Part shown: in pieces, positions 25,946-36,570 of the stretch
Position numbering within the stretch: the first letter of the stretch is position 1
How the letters are laid out: every line of letters starts with the position of its first letter
Assembly: GCA_022360575.1 (NCBI GenBank)
Contig: JAKSCO010000306.1
Location: 1-39,026, forward strand
Source: Bacteroidales bacterium
Lineage (GTDB): Bacteria > Bacteroidota > Bacteroidia > Bacteroidales > UBA12077
DNA: 39,026 nt
Reading direction: 5' to 3'
Made by a program: the position numbers and the translations under genes
The notes under the pieces: generated by a model
What the model saw: only the letters and a program-made list of their open reading frames with translations
Databases searched by the model: none
Told to the model about the DNA's origin: nothing

Positions 25946-27472
25946 TTAATGTTTAAAATGTCGGATTCCTGTAAATACCATTGAAATATCATTCGCATTA
26001 CAAAAATCAATTGATTCATTATCTCTTACAGAACCTCCCGGCTGAATAATTGCATTAATTCCTTCTTCTTTTGCTATTTGTACCGAATCTGAAAAAGGGA
26101 AAAATGCATCCGAAGCCATTACAGCTCCATTAAGATCAAAATTAAAGTTTTTTGCTTTTGCTATTGCCTGTTTCAAAGCATCAATTCTTGATGTTTGTCC
26201 TATACCACTTGCATAAAGCTGTTTGTTTTTTGCTAAAACTATTGCATTCGATTTTGAATGTTTTACAAGTTTATTGGCAAATAATAAATCTTCAATATCT
26301 TGTTCGCTTGGCTTCTTGCTTGTTGCTGGTGTTAAATCTTCAGGTTTTTCTGTTTTTGAATCTTTGTCCTGAACTAAAGCTCCATTTAATAAAGACCTAT
26401 ATTGTTTGGTAGGGAATTTGAAAAGCTTTTGAATTAAAATAATTCTATTTTTCTTCTTTTTAAGGATATCTAAAGCTTCTTTCTCATAACTAGGAGCAAT
26501 AATTACTTCAAAAAATATCTTGTCGATTTCAATTGCTGTTTCCAAATCAACTTCTTTATTGGTTATCAAAATTCCACCAAAAGCAGAAATGGGATCTCCA
26601 GCTAAAGCATCATTCCATGCTTCTACTAGGTTATTTCTTGAAGCTACACCACAAGCATTATTGTGTTTTAATATAGCAAAAGTTGTTTCGTTAAAATCAG
26701 AAATTAATTGCACTGCCGATTCAATATCTAATAAATTGTTATATGATATTTGTTTCCCATGCAGTTGATCAAATACATCTTCTAATTTACCAAAAAAACT
26801 ACCTTTTTGGTGAGGGTTTTCACCATAGCGAAGTTCATTTGTTATATTGTAGCTTGTTTTTAAGCAAGGAATATCAAAATCTTTGTTAAAGTAATTAAAG
26901 ATAGCGGTATCGTAATGCGACGAAACTTTAAATGCTTCTAGCGCAAATCTTTTTCTATCATCAACAGAAGTTTCTCCTTTTTTCGAATCTAACAATTCAA
27001 TTAAGGACTGATATTGATCTTTTGAAGGAACAATTAATGTATCTTTATAGTTTTTTGCAGCAGCGCGAATCAATGAAATTCCTCCAATATCAATTTTTTC
27101 AATGATGTCTTCTTGATTAGCACCTGATTTTACTGTTTTCTCAAAAGGATATAGATCAACTATGATTAAATCAATTTCAGGAATTTTAAATTCAGAAATT
27201 TGTTCTTTATCTTGAGGATTATCTCGTCGAGCTAAGATTCCTCCGAAAATCTTAGGATGCAATGTTTTTACTCTTCCTCCTAAAATTGAAGGATATTCAG
27301 TTACAGATTCAACTGAGGTTACGTCTACTCCTTGTTCTTCAATAAACTCTTTGGTTCCTCCCGTCGAAAATATTTTTACATTTAAATCTTTTAATCTCGC
27401 AATAATAGGCTCTAAGTTATTTTTATCAAAAACAGAAATTAAAGCCGAATCAATTTTCTTATAATCACTCAT
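25946..27472 (-). CDS. purH: PurH, AICAR transformylase/IMP cyclohydrolase
   Basis: The protein has 508 residues. The IMP cyclohydrolase domain (about 1-190) has ALISVFDK and the GGRVKTLHP motif. The AICAR transformylase domain (about 200-508) has the K-H-N-N catalytic segment (ILKHNNACGVASR) and AFGGILITN. It catalyses the last two steps of IMP synthesis. It is the first gene of the operon that continues into mreB-rodA, an arrangement conserved in Bacteroidota. Confidence 0.97.
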   Translation of the reverse strand: MSDYKKIDSALISVFDKNNLEPIIARLKDLNVKIFSTGGTKEFIEEQGVDVTSVESVTEYPSILGGRVKTLHPKIFGGILARRDNPQDKEQISEFKIPEIDLIIVDLYPFEKTVKSGANQEDIIEKIDIGGISLIRAAAKNYKDTLIVPSKDQYQSLIELLDSKKGETSVDDRKRFALEAFKVSSHYDTAIFNYFNKDFDIPCLKTSYNITNELRYGENPHQKGSFFGKLEDVFDQLHGKQISYNNLLDIESAVQLISDFNETTFAILKHNNACGVASRNNLVEAWNDALAGDPISAFGGILITNKEVDLETAIEIDKIFFEVIIAPSYEKEALDILKKKKNRIILIQKLFKFPTKQYRSLLNGALVQDKDSKTEKPEDLTPATSKKPSEQDIEDLLFANKLVKHSKSNAIVLAKNKQLYASGIGQTSRIDALKQAIAKAKNFNFDLNGAVMASDAFFPFSDSVQIAKEEGINAIIQPGGSVRDNESIDFCNANDISMVFTGIRHFKH

Positions 27473-27496
27473 TTACTAAACACTATTAAATCTAGA

Positions 27497-27529
27497 CAAA
27501 AATACTTAAAAAAAACTGTAAAATTGCAA
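27497..27529 (-). promoter_or_regulatory. Promoter of the purH-mre operon
   Basis: On the minus strand TATTTTTG (27497-27504) matches TAnnTTTG, with TTG (27527-27529) 22 bp upstream. The leader before the purH ATG at 27472 would be about 18 nt. Confidence 0.6.
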
Positions 27530-27836
27530 TTAGATCAATGTAATTCTTTGAATAAATATGGCTTTTATAAATAGACTTTTCTCATCTTAAATTTTATTGT
27601 GCACGGATAACTGTAAAAAAATGATAAAGAAGTGTTTTGTTTCTAACTTTTTAGAGACAAAGAAACTTTAATTTTATTTAGTTCTTATGTGTATATCGTA
27701 TTATTAAATTTTTCCCAAAGTAAAACAATCTGAGGTTTTAAGAAAAAAGGATAATTTTAAAAGATTACTTTCCAATGCTTTTGCAATTATTTACAGTCGA
27801 TTAGTTCATGATACAAAAAAAATTCTATTTTAATCT
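27530..27836. other. Divergent purH-lysS intergenic region
   Basis: No gene is seen. A hairpin TTTGTTTCTA (27636-27645) / TAGAGACAAA (27652-27661), with one G-U pair, is the only clear structure. Its role is unknown: it is upstream of the predicted promoters on both sides. Confidence 0.45.
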
Positions 27837-27844
27837 TATCTTTG
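27837..27844 (+). promoter_or_regulatory. -7 element for the lysS operon
   Basis: TATCTTTG matches TAnnTTTG and lies 36 bp before the lysS ATG. No clear -33 TTG at the expected distance. Confidence 0.5.
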
Positions 27845-27880
27845 TAATGTTTTTGAAAAAGATTTTAACATTGAATTTGT

Positions 27881-29608
27881 ATGATGAATTTAGAATTAAG
27901 CGAACAAGAGATTATCCGTAGGCAATCGCTAGAAGAGTTAAGAAAGTTAGGGATAGAACCATATCCTGCAGCAAAGTACAATGTAAGTACTAATTCACAG
28001 GAGATACTTTCTAAATTCGATTCAGAAAAGAACAATTTTCAGGAAATTAGTATTGCTGGTAGGATAACAGGTCGAAGAATTATGGGGAGCGCTTCGTTTG
28101 TGGAGTTGCAAGATGATAAAGGAAAAATTCAAGTTTATTTTAAACGAGATAATATTTGTCCTGATGATGATAAAACATTATACAATACAGTATTTAAGAA
28201 ACTTTTAGATATTGGAGATATTATAGGAGTAAAAGGTAATGTCTTTATAACCAAGGTTGGTGAGATATCTGTTAATGTTACTGAATTTACAGTTTTAAGT
28301 AAATCTATCAAACCTTTACCTGTTGTAAAAGAAAAAGATGGGAAAACTTATGATGCTTTTTCAGATCCAGAACAAAGATACCGTCAGCGGTATGTTGATT
28401 TAATTGTAAATCCTCAAGTTAAAGATGTTTTTGTTCAACGAGCAAAAATTATTAATACTATGCGTGAAATGTTTAATGAACGAGGATATTTAGAAGTAGA
28501 AACTCCTATATTACAATCTATTCCAGGAGGTGCTGCTGCTCGTCCATTTATAACACATCACAATGCATTAAACATACCATTATATTTAAGAATAGCAAAT
28601 GAGCTTTATCTAAAGAGATTAATTGTTGGTGGTTTTGATGGAGTCTACGAATTTGCAAAAGATTTCAGAAATGAAGGAATGGATAGAACTCACAATCCTG
28701 AATTTACAGTGATGGAAATTTATGTTGCCTATAAAGATTACATTTGGATGATGGAATTCACCGAAGAAATGTTAGAAAAGGTAGCACTTGCATTACACGG
28801 GACAACCAAAGTAAAAATAGGGGATAACGAAATTGATTTTAAAGCTCCTTATCGTCGACTATCAATGATAGATGCTATTAAAGAATATACTGGAGTTGAT
28901 ATTTCTGGAATGGATGAAGAACAATTACGTAAATTATGTAAAGACCTAGGTGTAGATGTTGATGAAACCTTTGGAAAAGGAAAAATGATTGATGAAATTT
29001 TTGGTGAGAAATGTGAGCATCATATGATTCAACCTACTTTTATAACTGATTATCCTGTAGAGATGTCTCCTCTTTGTAAGAAACATAGAGATAATCCAGA
29101 GTTAACAGAGCGTTTTGAGTTGATGGTGAATGGAAAAGAGTTGTGTAATGCATACACTGAGCTTAATGATCCAATTGATCAATTAGATAGATTTCAAGAT
29201 CAATTAAAACTTTCCGAAAAAGGAGATGATGAAGCAATGTTTATTGATCATGATTTTGTTAGGGCTCTTGAATATGGTATGCCTCCAACATCGGGTATGG
29301 GGATTGGTATTGATCGTTTGACTATGTTTATGACAGGGCAAGACTCAATACAAGATGTATTGTTTTTTCCTCAAATGAGACCAGAGAAGAAAGTTCATAA
29401 GGATGATGTTATGCTTTATACTCAAATTGGAATTCCTGAAGAATGGGTTGCTGTTATTCAAAAAGCAGGATATTTAACTGTAGAAAGTATGAAGGACGCT
29501 AGTCCAGGAGGTTTACATCAAAAAATATGTGGGTTAAATAAAAAACATAAATTAGGATTACAAAATCCAACACAAGAAGATGTGAAAAGTTGGATTTCAA
29601 ATATTTAA
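27881..29608 (+). CDS. lysS: Lysyl-tRNA synthetase, class II
   Basis: This protein has 575 residues. An anticodon-binding OB fold (about 55-160) is followed by a class II catalytic core with motif 2 ([20 protein letters not shown]) and motif 3 ([11 protein letters not shown]). About 70 extra C-terminal residues (from about 505, [23 protein letters not shown]) form the helical extension typical of Bacteroidota enzymes. It charges tRNA-Lys. It heads an operon with gpsA (48 bp) and pgi. Confidence 0.97.
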   Translation: MMNLELSEQEIIRRQSLEELRKLGIEPYPAAKYNVSTNSQEILSKFDSEKNNFQEISIAGRITGRRIMGSASFVELQDDKGKIQVYFKRDNICPDDDKTLYNTVFKKLLDIGDIIGVKGNVFITKVGEISVNVTEFTVLSKSIKPLPVVKEKDGKTYDAFSDPEQRYRQRYVDLIVNPQVKDVFVQRAKIINTMREMFNERGYLEVETPILQSIPGGAAARPFITHHNALNIPLYLRIANELYLKRLIVGGFDGVYEFAKDFRNEGMDRTHNPEFTVMEIYVAYKDYIWMMEFTEEMLEKVALALHGTTKVKIGDNEIDFKAPYRRLSMIDAIKEYTGVDISGMDEEQLRKLCKDLGVDVDETFGKGKMIDEIFGEKCEHHMIQPTFITDYPVEMSPLCKKHRDNPELTERFELMVNGKELCNAYTELNDPIDQLDRFQDQLKLSEKGDDEAMFIDHDFVRALEYGMPPTSGMGIGIDRLTMFMTGQDSIQDVLFFPQMRPEKKVHKDDVMLYTQIGIPEEWVAVIQKAGYLTVESMKDASPGGLHQKICGLNKKHKLGLQNPTQEDVKSWISNI

Positions 29609-29656
29609 TAACCTAAAATAGAAATAAAAAATAAAGATAATCGAAAAATACTACAG

Positions 29657-30652
29657 ATGAAATCTGACCAAAAAGTAGCTGTTTTAGGTGGAGGTAGTTG
29701 GGCTACTGCTATTATTAAGATGCTTCTTGAAAATGTTAATCATATTAACTGGTATATGAGAAGCATCAAGAAAATAAAACATATACAGGAACATAAACGA
29801 AATAATTTTTATTTAAGTTCTGTTACTTTAGATATAGACAGAATAAATCTTTCTAATGATATTAAAGAAGTTGTTGAGGATGCAGATATTGTAATATTTG
29901 CAATCCCTTCAGCTTTTTTAAAAGAAACTTTAGAAAATGCAGATGTTAATTTAAAAGGTAAAATTATAGTTTCGGCAATAAAGGGAATTATCCCTCAGGA
30001 TAACTTAATTATAGCTGAATTTTTTAATAAATACTATAATATTCCTTTCGAATCATTTGCAGTTATTTCAGGACCTTGTCATGCCGAGGAGGTTGCAATG
30101 GAAAGATTGTCTTATTTAACGATAGCGTCGCAAAACTTAAGAAATGCTCGGATAGTTGCAGACATTCTTAGTTCATATTTTATTAAAACAAGTATTTCTG
30201 AAGATATTTACGGAACAGAATATTCGGCTGTTTTGAAAAATGTTTTTGCAGTTGCTGCAGGTATTTGCCATGGATTAGGGTATGGAGATAATTTTAATGC
30301 TGTTTTAATATCTAATGCAATACAAGAAATAAAACGATTTGTTGATGCAGTTCATCCTATTACTCGTGATATAAAGAGTTCGGCTTATCTTGGCGATCTA
30401 TTAGTTACAGCATATTCTCAGTTTAGTCGTAATAGAACATTTGGAAATATGATTGGTAAAGGGTATTCTGTTAAAACAGCTCAGTTGGAAATGAGTATGA
30501 TTGCCGAAGGGTATTATGCTGTAAAATCAATTCATGAGATTAACAAAAATCATCTTGTTAATATGCCTATATGCGAAGCTGTGTATAATATTTTATATGA
30601 AAAAATATCTCCTGCAATTGAAATTAGATTGCTAACAGAGAATTTACGATAA
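29657..30652 (+). CDS. gpsA: NAD(P)+-dependent glycerol-3-phosphate dehydrogenase
   Basis: This protein has 331 residues. It has an N-terminal Rossmann motif GGGSWATA, SAIKGI, GPCHAEEVAMERLSYL, the catalytic Lys in AVLKNVFAVAAG, and the C-terminal domain AYLGDLLVTAYSQFSRNR. It makes sn-glycerol-3-phosphate from dihydroxyacetone phosphate for phospholipid synthesis. It is the middle gene of lysS-gpsA-pgi. Confidence 0.95.
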   Translation: MKSDQKVAVLGGGSWATAIIKMLLENVNHINWYMRSIKKIKHIQEHKRNNFYLSSVTLDIDRINLSNDIKEVVEDADIVIFAIPSAFLKETLENADVNLKGKIIVSAIKGIIPQDNLIIAEFFNKYYNIPFESFAVISGPCHAEEVAMERLSYLTIASQNLRNARIVADILSSYFIKTSISEDIYGTEYSAVLKNVFAVAAGICHGLGYGDNFNAVLISNAIQEIKRFVDAVHPITRDIKSSAYLGDLLVTAYSQFSRNRTFGNMIGKGYSVKTAQLEMSMIAEGYYAVKSIHEINKNHLVNMPICEAVYNILYEKISPAIEIRLLTENLR

Positions 30653-30668
30653 TAAAAAACACATCGTT

Positions 30669-31988
30669 ATGAAACATATCGAAGTTGATTTGTCTAAGGC
30701 AATAGCATTTGTTGATAAAGGTAATTTTAATCAAAAGTGTAAGCTTTGTGCAGAGAATGATTTGAAGCTAAAAAATAAAACCGGAGTTGGAAGTGATTTT
30801 TTAGGTTGGTATGATTTTCCGAATAAAATTTCGGACGATTTGGTTTATAGAATAAATGAAACAGCATCAATTCTGAGAAAGAATTCAGAGATTATTGTCG
30901 TTATAGGAATCGGAGGTTCTTATCTCGGAGCTGAAGCAATTATTAATACTTTGTCAGGCCATTTTCATTGTTCGAAAAATAACAAACCTCATATTATTTT
31001 TGCAGGGCAAAATTTATCAGGAGATTATCACTCTGAATTATTGTCCTTTTTAAGAGGAAAGAAATTTTCATTAATTGTAATTTCAAAATCGGGGACCACA
31101 ACAGAACCAGCTATTGCTTTTCGATTATTACGCAAAGAATTAGAACGGAGTGTAGGCAAAGAACAGGCCGCAAAACAAATAGTTGCAATTACAGATCCAA
31201 AGCAAGGAGCTTTACGTAAGCTTGCTTTACAAGAGAAGTATACTTTGTTTGAAATTCCGAGCGATATAGGAGGCCGTTATTCTGTTTTGAGTCCTGTAGG
31301 GTTATTGCCTGTTGCTTGTGCTGGTTTTGATATTCAGCAATTGATTAATGGAGCTAAATCAATGTTTGAAATTTCAAATAGTAACTATGCCGAAAATCCT
31401 GTCTACCAGTATGCAGCTCTTCGTCATATTTTTTATTCTGATTCGAAAACAATTGAGATTATAGCTAATTACAATCCTTTATTAAAAAGTTTTTCTGAAT
31501 GGTGGAAACAACTTTTTGGTGAAAGTGAGGGGAAAGATAAGAAAGGGATTTTTCCGGTTAGTGTTAGTTATACAACAGACCTTCACTCATTAGGGCAGTA
31601 TGTTCAAGATGGAATGCGAAATATATTCGAAACCGTTTTATCTGTCGAAATAGATAAGTTTGATTTAAAAATTCCGAAAGACAATTTAGATCATGATAAT
31701 ATAAATTATATTGCAGGAAAAGAGCTTGGGTATGTTAATAAAATGGCTGAACTAGGAACAATTTTAGCACATGTTAGCGGAGGAGTTCCTAATATCGTAA
31801 TAAAAATACCCGAATTGTCAGAATTCTATCTTGGTCAGTTATTTTATTTTTTCCAAAAGGCATGTGCTATTAGTGGGTATCTTCTGGGGGTTAATCCTTT
31901 TGATCAACCAGGAGTTGAGTCGTACAAAAAAAATATGTTCGCGTTATTAGGAAAAGCCGGATTCGAAAAAGATATTTCTGAAATTTAG
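30669..31988 (+). CDS. pgi: Glucose-6-phosphate isomerase
   Basis: This 439-residue protein is the shorter bacterial PGI form. Motifs are IGGSYLGAEAI, ISKSGTTTEPAIAFRLL, GGRYSVLSPVGLLP and the catalytic Glu region (HSLGQYVQDG), with a terminal VNPFDQPGVESYKKNMF. It interconverts glucose-6-phosphate and fructose-6-phosphate. It is 16 bp downstream of gpsA. Confidence 0.96.
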   Translation: MKHIEVDLSKAIAFVDKGNFNQKCKLCAENDLKLKNKTGVGSDFLGWYDFPNKISDDLVYRINETASILRKNSEIIVVIGIGGSYLGAEAIINTLSGHFHCSKNNKPHIIFAGQNLSGDYHSELLSFLRGKKFSLIVISKSGTTTEPAIAFRLLRKELERSVGKEQAAKQIVAITDPKQGALRKLALQEKYTLFEIPSDIGGRYSVLSPVGLLPVACAGFDIQQLINGAKSMFEISNSNYAENPVYQYAALRHIFYSDSKTIEIIANYNPLLKSFSEWWKQLFGESEGKDKKGIFPVSVSYTTDLHSLGQYVQDGMRNIFETVLSVEIDKFDLKIPKDNLDHDNINYIAGKELGYVNKMAELGTILAHVSGGVPNIVIKIPELSEFYLGQLFYFFQKACAISGYLLGVNPFDQPGVESYKKNMFALLGKAGFEKDISEI

Positions 31989-32045
31989 AAAAAAATGAAA
32001 TTATTTCACCTGAGGAATTTATTGTAATAATATTGAGTCGGGTAA

Positions 32046-32474
32046 TTAAGATTCTATTTTTAAATTTATTTTAGAAAGCTTATCGTTAATCAATAGCATT
32101 TTATTCATGTTTTTAAAAGAAAAGAAATCTTGTTCCTCATTTAAGAAATAATAGATTTTTAAAGTATTAGTTAAAACCTTTTTGCTGTGTTTTAAGTTGT
32201 TTTGTTTTAAAAGAATATCTCCTTTCTCGTTTAATATTTCGGCTAAATCAGATAATTCTTTTAATGAGAATCCTTTTTCATCTCTTAATATTTTAATAAA
32301 AAAATCTTCAGAAACAGAGTATAGAAAATCAGAATTAAAGTTAAAGTATTTTAATAATGTATCATCTATTTTTTCTAATGCCTCTCTGTAACGACCACTT
32401 TTTTTAAGGTCTGCTAAGATTGATAAAATATCAGAGACATTATCAATTAGGTTTAATATTCTTTCATTCTTCAA
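32046..32474 (-). CDS. Small helical protein, DUF6483-like
   Basis: This 142-residue, all-helical protein converges with pgi. Its order of elements (an initial membrane-free ILADLKKSGRYREALEKIDDTLLKYF repeat-like helix pair, a LSDLAEILNEKGDILLKQNN tetratricopeptide-like pair) resembles DUF6483 proteins as I recall them, but similarity was not computed. No signal peptide or catalytic motif. Function unknown. Confidence 0.6.
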   Translation of the reverse strand: MKNERILNLIDNVSDILSILADLKKSGRYREALEKIDDTLLKYFNFNSDFLYSVSEDFFIKILRDEKGFSLKELSDLAEILNEKGDILLKQNNLKHSKKVLTNTLKIYYFLNEEQDFFSFKNMNKMLLINDKLSKINLKIES

Positions 32475-32724
32475 AGCTTAGTTTTGTTTAAAATTATTAT
32501 TTTACGATAGGCTTAATGTAAATATAATAAAACTTAAGAGTAAAATCAGAATCTATTTTTATTTTTTACAATGGAAAAATGATTTTTATTATCTGGGATA
32601 AAATATCTTACATAATTAATAATTTGCCAGCGTTTATCTTTAGTAAAGATTTTTTTTAACTTTTTATTAAAGTTATTTTAAAAACTTGGGCAGATAATAC
32701 ATGGATATAAATTATTGCAATTAT

Positions 32725-32732
32725 TATATTTG
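32725..32732 (+). promoter_or_regulatory. -7 element for the acyltransferase gene
   Basis: TATATTTG matches TAnnTTTG, 24 bp before the ATG at 32757. No TTG at the right spacing was found. Confidence 0.45.
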
Positions 32733-32756
32733 TGCTTCATGTTTTAATTAGATATT

Positions 32757-34109
32757 ATGGCTGTTAGACGAGAAGATATTGAAAAAAAATCATTGTTTTA
32801 CACGATATTAAGACCTTATGTTGATTTAGTTACGAAGACATATTTCAGAACAAAAACACATAATTATAAAAATGTTCCTAAAGATGAAATTGTTGTTTTT
32901 GCTCTCAATCATCAAAATGCATTGATGGATGCATTAGCTATTTTAGCAACTGTACATACCGAACCTGTATTTTTAGCTCGTGCTGATATTTTTAAAAAGA
33001 AAACAATCGGGAAAATTCTTACTTTTTTAAGAATACTCCCTATTTATAGGATTCGAGATGGAAAAGAAAATCTAGGAAATAACGATGCTATTTTTCAGAA
33101 AACCATTGATGTTTTAAAAAATAAAAATGGATTAGTTATTCTGCCTGAAGGGAATCATGCCGGTTTTAGGAAATTAAGAACCCTTAAAAAAGGGATTTCC
33201 AGAATAGTGTTTGAAGCCGAAGAATCGAATGATTTTAAGTTGAATATTAAAATTGTTCCTGTAGGATTAGATTGGAGCAACTATATTAATTTCAGGAGCA
33301 GGTTGTTTGTTAATTACGGAGAGCCTATAAGCGTTTCGGAGTATTACGATGAATATAAAAAGAATGCCCCCAGAGGAATGAATATGCTTCGAGAACGAAT
33401 AGCTAAAGAGCTTAAAAAATATATGATACACATCGAAAATGATGAGTATTATGATATGTTTGATGCTATTAGATATGTTTATTTGCCTGATATGATTAAG
33501 AAAATGGGACTAAGAAAGGTGAAACAACCTAATTCGTTCTATGCTCAAAAAGAAATCATTAAAAAGTTAAATAATTATGTTGATTCTAATCCGGATAAAG
33601 TAGGTGAGTTAAACGAAAAGACAAAACGCTACTCAGAGTTACTAAAAAAATTAAATTTCAGACATTGGGTAATACAAAAGGACGGAGGATTGTTTGCTAC
33701 TGTTTGTTTAAAAATTATTTTAGCGATTCTTTTGTTTCCAATATATATATGTGGAGCTATTTTAAATTATCTTCCGTATAAAGTTCCTGTTTTATTAACC
33801 AAGAAAATTAAAGACCCTCAGTTTGTAAGTTCAGTGCGGAATGTTATTGCATTAATAGTATTTCTGGTGTATTATTTTATATTGTTTATAGTTGGAGCTT
33901 TTGTGCTTGATCCTTGGTGGATGAAATTATTGTTTTTTATAGCAACACCTTTTGCCGGATTGTTTGCTTTTCATTATTTCATTCATATGAAAAAAATATT
34001 TGCTCAATTGCGATATAAGATCAAAACAATGTTTAAGAATAAAGAACTAATTGAGTTAAAAGAATGTTATCAGTTTGTTTGTAAAACAATGGATTCTGTA
34101 ACAAAATAA
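32757..34109 (+). CDS. PlsC-type lysophospholipid acyltransferase with C-terminal membrane domain
   Basis: This protein has 450 residues. The PlsC domain (about 35-220) has NHQNALMD (H52, D58, spaced by five residues instead of the usual four, as I recall in this Bacteroidota subgroup) and VILPEGNHAG. Two pairs of TM segments occupy about 325-410. It probably acylates lysophosphatidic acid or another lysophospholipid at the inner membrane. It is monocistronic and ends at a convergent terminator. Confidence 0.82.
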   Translation: MAVRREDIEKKSLFYTILRPYVDLVTKTYFRTKTHNYKNVPKDEIVVFALNHQNALMDALAILATVHTEPVFLARADIFKKKTIGKILTFLRILPIYRIRDGKENLGNNDAIFQKTIDVLKNKNGLVILPEGNHAGFRKLRTLKKGISRIVFEAEESNDFKLNIKIVPVGLDWSNYINFRSRLFVNYGEPISVSEYYDEYKKNAPRGMNMLRERIAKELKKYMIHIENDEYYDMFDAIRYVYLPDMIKKMGLRKVKQPNSFYAQKEIIKKLNNYVDSNPDKVGELNEKTKRYSELLKKLNFRHWVIQKDGGLFATVCLKIILAILLFPIYICGAILNYLPYKVPVLLTKKIKDPQFVSSVRNVIALIVFLVYYFILFIVGAFVLDPWWMKLLFFIATPFAGLFAFHYFIHMKKIFAQLRYKIKTMFKNKELIELKECYQFVCKTMDSVTK

Positions 34110-34113
34110 AATT

Positions 34114-34148
34114 AAAGGCTATATCTTTTTTATGAAAATATAGCCTTT
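34114..34148. terminator. Bidirectional terminator
   Basis: AAAGGCTATAT (34114-34124) pairs perfectly with ATATAGCCTTT (34138-34148). It lies between two converging genes and serves both. Confidence 0.75.
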
Positions 34149-34154
34149 GTATTG

Positions 34155-36506
34155 TTATATGCTAAATACTACGGTAAGTTTATACATAAAATTGTCAGAA
34201 ATTTTCGAATATTGATAAGACCCATATCGATAAAAAGTACCAAAACCTAATCCGAAATAATTGTTTTTAATTATATCGTTAATTAAAATTCCTGTTTCGA
34301 AATAACCTTTTTCAAGAGTTTTTATAGGTTCGTTGGTTAAGTGTTTTTGTATTTTAGTTTTGTCAAAACTTCCTATTTGATAATTGTGGACTAACGATAC
34401 TCTGGGTGCCGAAAAGGAGTTACAGTATAAAGCAGACATAAAATTGTGTCGGATAAAAACAGATAAAAATCGATCGGAATAAAATTCGCCCATACTCATA
34501 GTGTTAAAACTGTTTTGTGATTCAATGAAATAAGGATTTCCATGTCCATTATAAAGTTTTGTTAATGGAACATTCCCTTTAGTAATTCCGGCAACTAATG
34601 TAAGATCTGTTTTCCCGAATTGTTTTGTTTTAAACGATTTTGTAATTTTTGTTTCGCATTTTAAGTATTCATACTTACTATTAAGCCAGTTTACTCCTTT
34701 TATCAGATTAAACATTATTATTGGAGCGTTTGATTGTGCATAAAGCATTTTCCCGTAACTTGTTTTTGCATATTTTTCGCCATAAGCATATCTGAGTTGT
34801 AAGCCTATTTCGTTAAATGTATAATTATTGATAGGGATTGTAGTATTTGAAGAGTAAAAGTAATTGCTTGTAGACTTTTCATGCGATTGATTGATAAATA
34901 ATTTAGTTTTTAAATACAGAACTGGGTTAAACGAAAAAGCTAATTCGTATTTTTCGATTTTATTCATATTTTTAATAAAGATATCTCTGTAGGATTCATT
35001 GCTTAAAAAAGCTGGTTTTTGTAAAAATTCATATTCCGAAGTTCTTTTAACATCGTTTATATACGATAAATCGAGTTTGCTTTCTGATTTCTTATGTAGG
35101 TTAAAAGTAATATTCCCGCCATATTTCCAAGCCTTATCTTTTAGTCCGTAAGCAAAATATCCTCCGACCGAAAATATCTTCGAGAAATTTTTATTGGTTA
35201 TACCTCCAACTCCAAACCGGTATCCTTCGTAATAGTTCCACCCTATAATACGAGATATCGGAATATCGATATATTTAGTTGATATTCCTCCTTTAAGTAA
35301 ATTAGTTACTATTGATGTAATATTAATTTCTTCGCAAACACTATCAATTAAATGATATGATCTTCTTTCAATTTCTTTTAATTCGTGAGTTCTTTTCGTT
35401 TCCCAATAATCTTCGGTATAGTTCATGGCATTATCAGAGATTTCAAACTCAATGTCATCAAAATCATTTTTATTTAAATCAGGGTTTAATTTAATATCCG
35501 AAATATAGCTTTTCCCTTTGGCTCTTATTGCTGCATTAATTAATTCAATCTCTGTGTCAAGCTCTCTCGGAAACCAACATTTGTTTTCAATCCAATCGTA
35601 CTGTTGTTTGATTTTGATATGCATAAAATTTTCGCGAATAGCAGGCTCGGCAACAACCGATTGTATAGCATATTGATTGGTGTTAATGTGTAGTAGTCCT
35701 TTTAATCCTAAAAAATGTTTCCCTCTTTTGGGTTGAAATGAAATAACAAAGGTTGAGTCGCCACGTTCAGAATATAAGGTGTCCTGAATCATAAAAAAGT
35801 ATCGTTTAGTACTACCTTTACTTATCGGATTAATATATGATTTTTCCGCAATTGTATAAAACTCATTGTAAAAAGAAAAAGATTGACTTTGAGATGCAAT
35901 AACGGAAAAAATAGGATCTTTTATCCCCGAAATCTTAGTCGCAATTACTTTCTCTTTGTATTTATTAGGTTTTAGATATTTTCTTTCGGCTAATGATTCT
36001 ATCAAAAAAAGATGAATACTATCAGAAAACAGTTTTTCGTAAATAACCGTGTCTTGATTTGTTTCTTCAGGCGATTGTTCGGTAAAAAAAACTTTGTTGT
36101 AACTTTTAAACGAAAAAGATTCTAATTGCTCAGGATTATTTAAATCTCTGTTTTCGGTAACTTTTCTGATTATTCTGTTTGCAGGATTTTCTCGCGAAAA
36201 AACAACAGCTTCTTTTAGTTTAAATGTTCGGGGTTTTAATTTAATCCTGAGTTTTTTGCCTGTAATTTTTACCGTGTCGCTATAGTACCCCATATAGCTC
36301 AGATACAATTTGTCTGAGTTTGTTTTAATATCGAATTCCCCATCCATATTAGAGGTTGTTCCGTGCCCTTGTTCGTTGTAAACAATATTTACAAAAGGCA
36401 ATGGGAGCTTGGTTTTAGAATCAATAACAATTCCTTGTACGTTTTGTGCTTGAGTTTTTATTATAAAAACAATAAAAACCAAAGTAAAATAATATAATCT
36501 AGTCAT
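34155..36506 (-). CDS. DUF5686 family outer-membrane protein with carboxypeptidase-regulatory-like domain
   Basis: The protein has 783 residues. A signal peptide (1-20, ending TQAQ) precedes a CarboxypepD_reg-like domain (about 23-105, VQGIVIDSKTKLPLPFVNI, TTSNMDGEFDI), then the DUF5686 region (NPANRIIRKVTENRDLNNPEQLESFSF onward). The C-terminal 350 residues alternate short strands with aromatic girdles and end in a strand finishing VVFSI, as in an outer-membrane beta-barrel. Ligand and function are unknown. A terminator-like hairpin lies in its 5' leader. Confidence 0.85.
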   Translation of the reverse strand: MTRLYYFTLVFIVFIIKTQAQNVQGIVIDSKTKLPLPFVNIVYNEQGHGTTSNMDGEFDIKTNSDKLYLSYMGYYSDTVKITGKKLRIKLKPRTFKLKEAVVFSRENPANRIIRKVTENRDLNNPEQLESFSFKSYNKVFFTEQSPEETNQDTVIYEKLFSDSIHLFLIESLAERKYLKPNKYKEKVIATKISGIKDPIFSVIASQSQSFSFYNEFYTIAEKSYINPISKGSTKRYFFMIQDTLYSERGDSTFVISFQPKRGKHFLGLKGLLHINTNQYAIQSVVAEPAIRENFMHIKIKQQYDWIENKCWFPRELDTEIELINAAIRAKGKSYISDIKLNPDLNKNDFDDIEFEISDNAMNYTEDYWETKRTHELKEIERRSYHLIDSVCEEINITSIVTNLLKGGISTKYIDIPISRIIGWNYYEGYRFGVGGITNKNFSKIFSVGGYFAYGLKDKAWKYGGNITFNLHKKSESKLDLSYINDVKRTSEYEFLQKPAFLSNESYRDIFIKNMNKIEKYELAFSFNPVLYLKTKLFINQSHEKSTSNYFYSSNTTIPINNYTFNEIGLQLRYAYGEKYAKTSYGKMLYAQSNAPIIMFNLIKGVNWLNSKYEYLKCETKITKSFKTKQFGKTDLTLVAGITKGNVPLTKLYNGHGNPYFIESQNSFNTMSMGEFYSDRFLSVFIRHNFMSALYCNSFSAPRVSLVHNYQIGSFDKTKIQKHLTNEPIKTLEKGYFETGILINDIIKNNYFGLGFGTFYRYGSYQYSKISDNFMYKLTVVFSI

Positions 36507-36511
36507 AGTAA

Positions 36512-36544
36512 TTTAAGGTTTTATCTTATTAGTAAAACCTTAAA
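36512..36544 (-). terminator. Hairpin after the pseudouridine synthase gene
   Basis: TTTAAGGTTTTA (36512-36523) and TAAAACCTTAAA (36533-36544) form a perfect 12-bp stem, lying 26 bp after the rluB-type stop. T-run is short, so it may be a terminator or a leader structure of the next gene. Confidence 0.6.
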
Positions 36545-36570
36545 ATAAGACGTTACATTTTTATTGGAAT

